Positions 6,508 to 7,676 of a DNA stretch of 7,676 nt are shown here, piece by piece; position 1 is the stretch's first letter, and each line of letters starts with the position of its first letter. Source of the stretch: Thermoflexales bacterium (GTDB lineage: Bacteria; Chloroflexota; Anaerolineae; Fen-1058); contig JAUQXD010001441.1 of NCBI GenBank assembly GCA_030834835.1, positions 1-7,676 of the forward strand, given 5' to 3'. The position numbers and the translations under genes are program-made. The notes beneath the pieces were generated by a model, which saw only the letters and a program-made list of their open reading frames with translations, did not search any database and was not told the origin of the DNA.

Positions 6508-7215
6508 ATGTCTACTCGACCCATGAAGTCCGCCGCCCAGCAGTTGAACGCCGCGCAACTGGCTATTGCCAACTCCCTGGCCGACCCTGAAATCAAAGCC
6601 GCCGTGGCGCAATTCGGCTTTACCACGGCTAAATTGAATAAGGGCAAGGCCCTGTACGATGCGGCGTTGGCCGCCGTCAATGCCCAGAAATCGGGGAAGG
6701 GCGCGCAGAAAGATACCACGGCGCAGTTGAAAGCCGCCCTCACCGACGCGCGCGATGCCTATCAGGCGCTCGCCAAAGTGGCGCGAGCCGCGTTGAGCAA
6801 GGAAGAGCAGGCCGGGTTGGGGCTGGGCAAAGAGCCGCGCGGCACGGCCCAATTCATCGCAGCGGGCTACACGCTGTTCGACAATGCGGGTGACGTGACG
6901 GCGCTGGCCGACTTTGGTTATGACGCCGAGCGCCTCGCCGCCGAACGCGCGAAGATCGAGGCCTACGATCAGGCCAATCAGGCGCAGGAAATGGCGAAGG
7001 GGTCGGCGCAGCAGGCCACGCAGGATCAGGACGCCGCCCTGGCCGCGATGAGTGAGTGGGTGGCGCAGTATGTGAAAATCGCAAAGGTGGCGCTGCGCGG
7101 CAAGAAGCAACTGCTGGAGAAGATCGGTGTGCTGGCGCGCACCGGCAAGACGGCGGCGCAGAAGGCCGCGCCCAAGAAAGCGGCGGCGACTCGCGCCGCG
7201 AAGAAGAAGGCGTAG
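6508..7215 (+). CDS. Ala-rich helical protein with internal duplication and histone-H1-like basic tail
   Basis: A 235-aa protein I do not recognise. It is Ala-, Lys- and Gln-rich and predicted to be almost wholly helical, with no signal peptide, membrane segment or cysteine. It contains two homologous modules: residues 35-96 and 135-196 align without gaps at an offset of exactly 100, with 18 of 62 identities, each starting FG(F/Y) and ending K-(V/I)-A-x-x-A-L. A short Gly-rich linker (about 97-127) joins them. The last 25 residues are a Lys/Ala/Pro tail (AAQKAAPKKAAATRAAKKKA) like that of histone H1 or bacterial H1-like proteins, suggesting nucleic-acid or polyanion binding. The start is the ATG preceded by AAAGGA at 9 nt spacing; an ATG 7 nt upstream is in another frame and stops after 29 codons. 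It is followed by a stem-loop at 7227-7250. A nucleoid-associated or structural role is only inference. Confidence 0.8.
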   Translation: MSTRPMKSAAQQLNAAQLAIANSLADPEIKAAVAQFGFTTAKLNKGKALYDAALAAVNAQKSGKGAQKDTTAQLKAALTDARDAYQALAKVARAALSKEEQAGLGLGKEPRGTAQFIAAGYTLFDNAGDVTALADFGYDAERLAAERAKIEAYDQANQAQEMAKGSAQQATQDQDAALAAMSEWVAQYVKIAKVALRGKKQLLEKIGVLARTGKTAAQKAAPKKAAATRAAKKKA

Positions 7216-7226
7216 GGCGAAGATCG

Positions 7227-7250
7227 GCGAGAGGTGCGGGGGCCTCTCGC
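7227..7250 (+). terminator. Stem-loop after the helical-protein gene, weak terminator
   Basis: GCGAGAGG (7227-7234) pairs perfectly with CCTCTCGC (7243-7250), 8 bp around a G-rich 8-nt loop, 11 nt after the TAG. No U tract follows (TAAATGG), so it is either a U-less terminator or an mRNA-stabilising hairpin. Confidence 0.4.
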
Positions 7251-7286
7251 TAAATGGCGAATCGGCGTTGACGCGAGGTAGCACTG

Positions 7287-7315
7287 ACAGAGCCTGCTCA
7301 CGTGAGTAAGTCTGT
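7287..7315. promoter_or_regulatory. Nested dyad around CTCACGTGAG upstream of the lipoprotein gene
   Basis: CTCACGTGAG (7297-7306) is a perfect 10-bp palindrome. It is flanked by a second inverted pair, ACAGA (7287-7291) and TCTGT (7311-7315), almost concentric with it. The element lies 29-57 nt before the lipoprotein ATG, where an operator or a leader hairpin would be expected. No convincing -10/-35 pair was found beside it; TTGACG at 7268-7273 has no suitable -10 partner. Confidence 0.35.
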
Positions 7316-7343
7316 TCTACACGTCAGGCAATAGGAGAGAACC

Positions 7344-7676
7344 ATGTCACGTCACATTGAAGTTCGTCGTCTCACGTTATTCGCTGTCGCTGTCGCCCTG
7401 CTCGTTTCAGGCTGTGGCGGCTCAACCGCGGCCATCATTGGCGAATGGCAGGTCACCAATGCAGACCTGATTTTTGAATTCTTTCAAGACAATACCGTGA
7501 CGCTGGCGCAGGCTGGTAGAACATTCACCGGCCAATACAAATACATCGACAACGAGAATATCCGACTTGATGTGACTGGCGATCTTGGCCCACGCGCCAT
7601 GGTCTTGAAGGATGTCAAGCAATCTGGGGACGAGCTAGCCTTTACCCTAGATGGCAAGGCGCTGCAATTGACGCGG
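7344..7676 (+). CDS. Small lipoprotein, partial (3' end outside window)
   Basis: An open frame of 111 codons that runs off the end of the window, so the C-terminus is missing. The Shine-Dalgarno AGGAG (7333-7337) lies 6 nt before the ATG. The N-terminus is a lipoprotein signal: charged SRHIEVRR, a hydrophobic stretch LTLFAVAVALL, then the lipobox V-S-G-C with the lipidated cysteine at residue 24. The mature part begins with a short GGST linker, then IIGEW, LIFEFFQDNTVTL, GQYKYIDNENIRLDV and a later DELAFTLDG, alternating patterns typical of a small beta-barrel. The GxW start and the 'FxFxxDxTxTL...G.Y.....I.L' pattern resemble lipocalin-like domains of bacterial lipoproteins (DUF5640 type). 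It would sit on the outer face of the cytoplasmic membrane. Ligand and role are unknown. Confidence 0.85.
   Translation, partial: MSRHIEVRRLTLFAVAVALLVSGCGGSTAAIIGEWQVTNADLIFEFFQDNTVTLAQAGRTFTGQYKYIDNENIRLDVTGDLGPRAMVLKDVKQSGDELAFTLDGKALQLTR

Noticed and set aside
6326..6526. Plus-strand open frame with TTG start encoding six KQ heptads
   Set aside because: The TTG is internal to the array with no Shine-Dalgarno, and the open stretch extends upstream to the methylase stop, so this start is arbitrary. Treated as a repeat, not as a gene.
7613..7625. GTCAAGCAA in the lipoprotein gene resembling the core of the 21-bp repeat
   Set aside because: A single 9-base match in coding sequence (residues V-K-Q) without the 21-bp period is likely chance.

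Overview
The window is about 7.7 kb of moderately GC-rich bacterial chromosome carrying five genes, all on the + strand. The repertoire (SH3b modules fused to an M23 peptidase and a TIM-barrel hydrolase, an ISP-type restriction-modification enzyme, a PRiA4_ORF3 protein, a small lipoprotein) and its style (C/G-ending codons, separate short promoters) fit an environmental Chloroflexota-like bacterium. No rRNA or marker gene is present, so the lineage is an inference.

Layout. (1) 11-1882: a 623-aa multidomain cell-wall-type hydrolase with two SH3b domains, an intact M23/LytM metallopeptidase site, then a glycoside-hydrolase-like barrel. It has no recognisable signal peptide. (2) 1907-1973: an imperfect palindrome of the intergenic CTTTGC/GCAAAG kind. 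(3) 2022-2699: a 225-aa zinc-knuckle/PRiA4_ORF3 protein with its own extended -10 promoter and a strong hairpin terminator. (4) 2846-6208: a single-chain type ISP-like restriction-modification protein with a PD-(D/E)xK nuclease site, an N6-adenine methyltransferase and an ISP C-terminal specificity region, but no helicase. It appears to be leaderless: a -10 box ends 7 nt before the ATG. (5) 6224-6454: eleven tandem 21-bp units directly after the methylase stop, in the same frame as it, encoding a heptapeptide pattern x-N-(V/L/I)-K-Q-x-x if translated. (6) 6508-7215: a 235-aa Ala/Lys-rich helical protein built from an exact 100-residue internal duplication with a histone-H1-like basic tail. (7) 7344-end: the start of a lipoprotein, cut by the window edge.

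The genes do not form one obvious operon. Hairpins or palindromes separate most of them, and genes 2 and 3 each have their own promoter candidate. The restriction-modification enzyme is the one clear defence function. The zinc-knuckle protein before it and the repeat array plus basic-tailed protein after it could be passengers of the same accessory island, but nothing in the sequence proves a functional link. The 21-bp array and the duplicated protein next to it are the least explained parts of the window.
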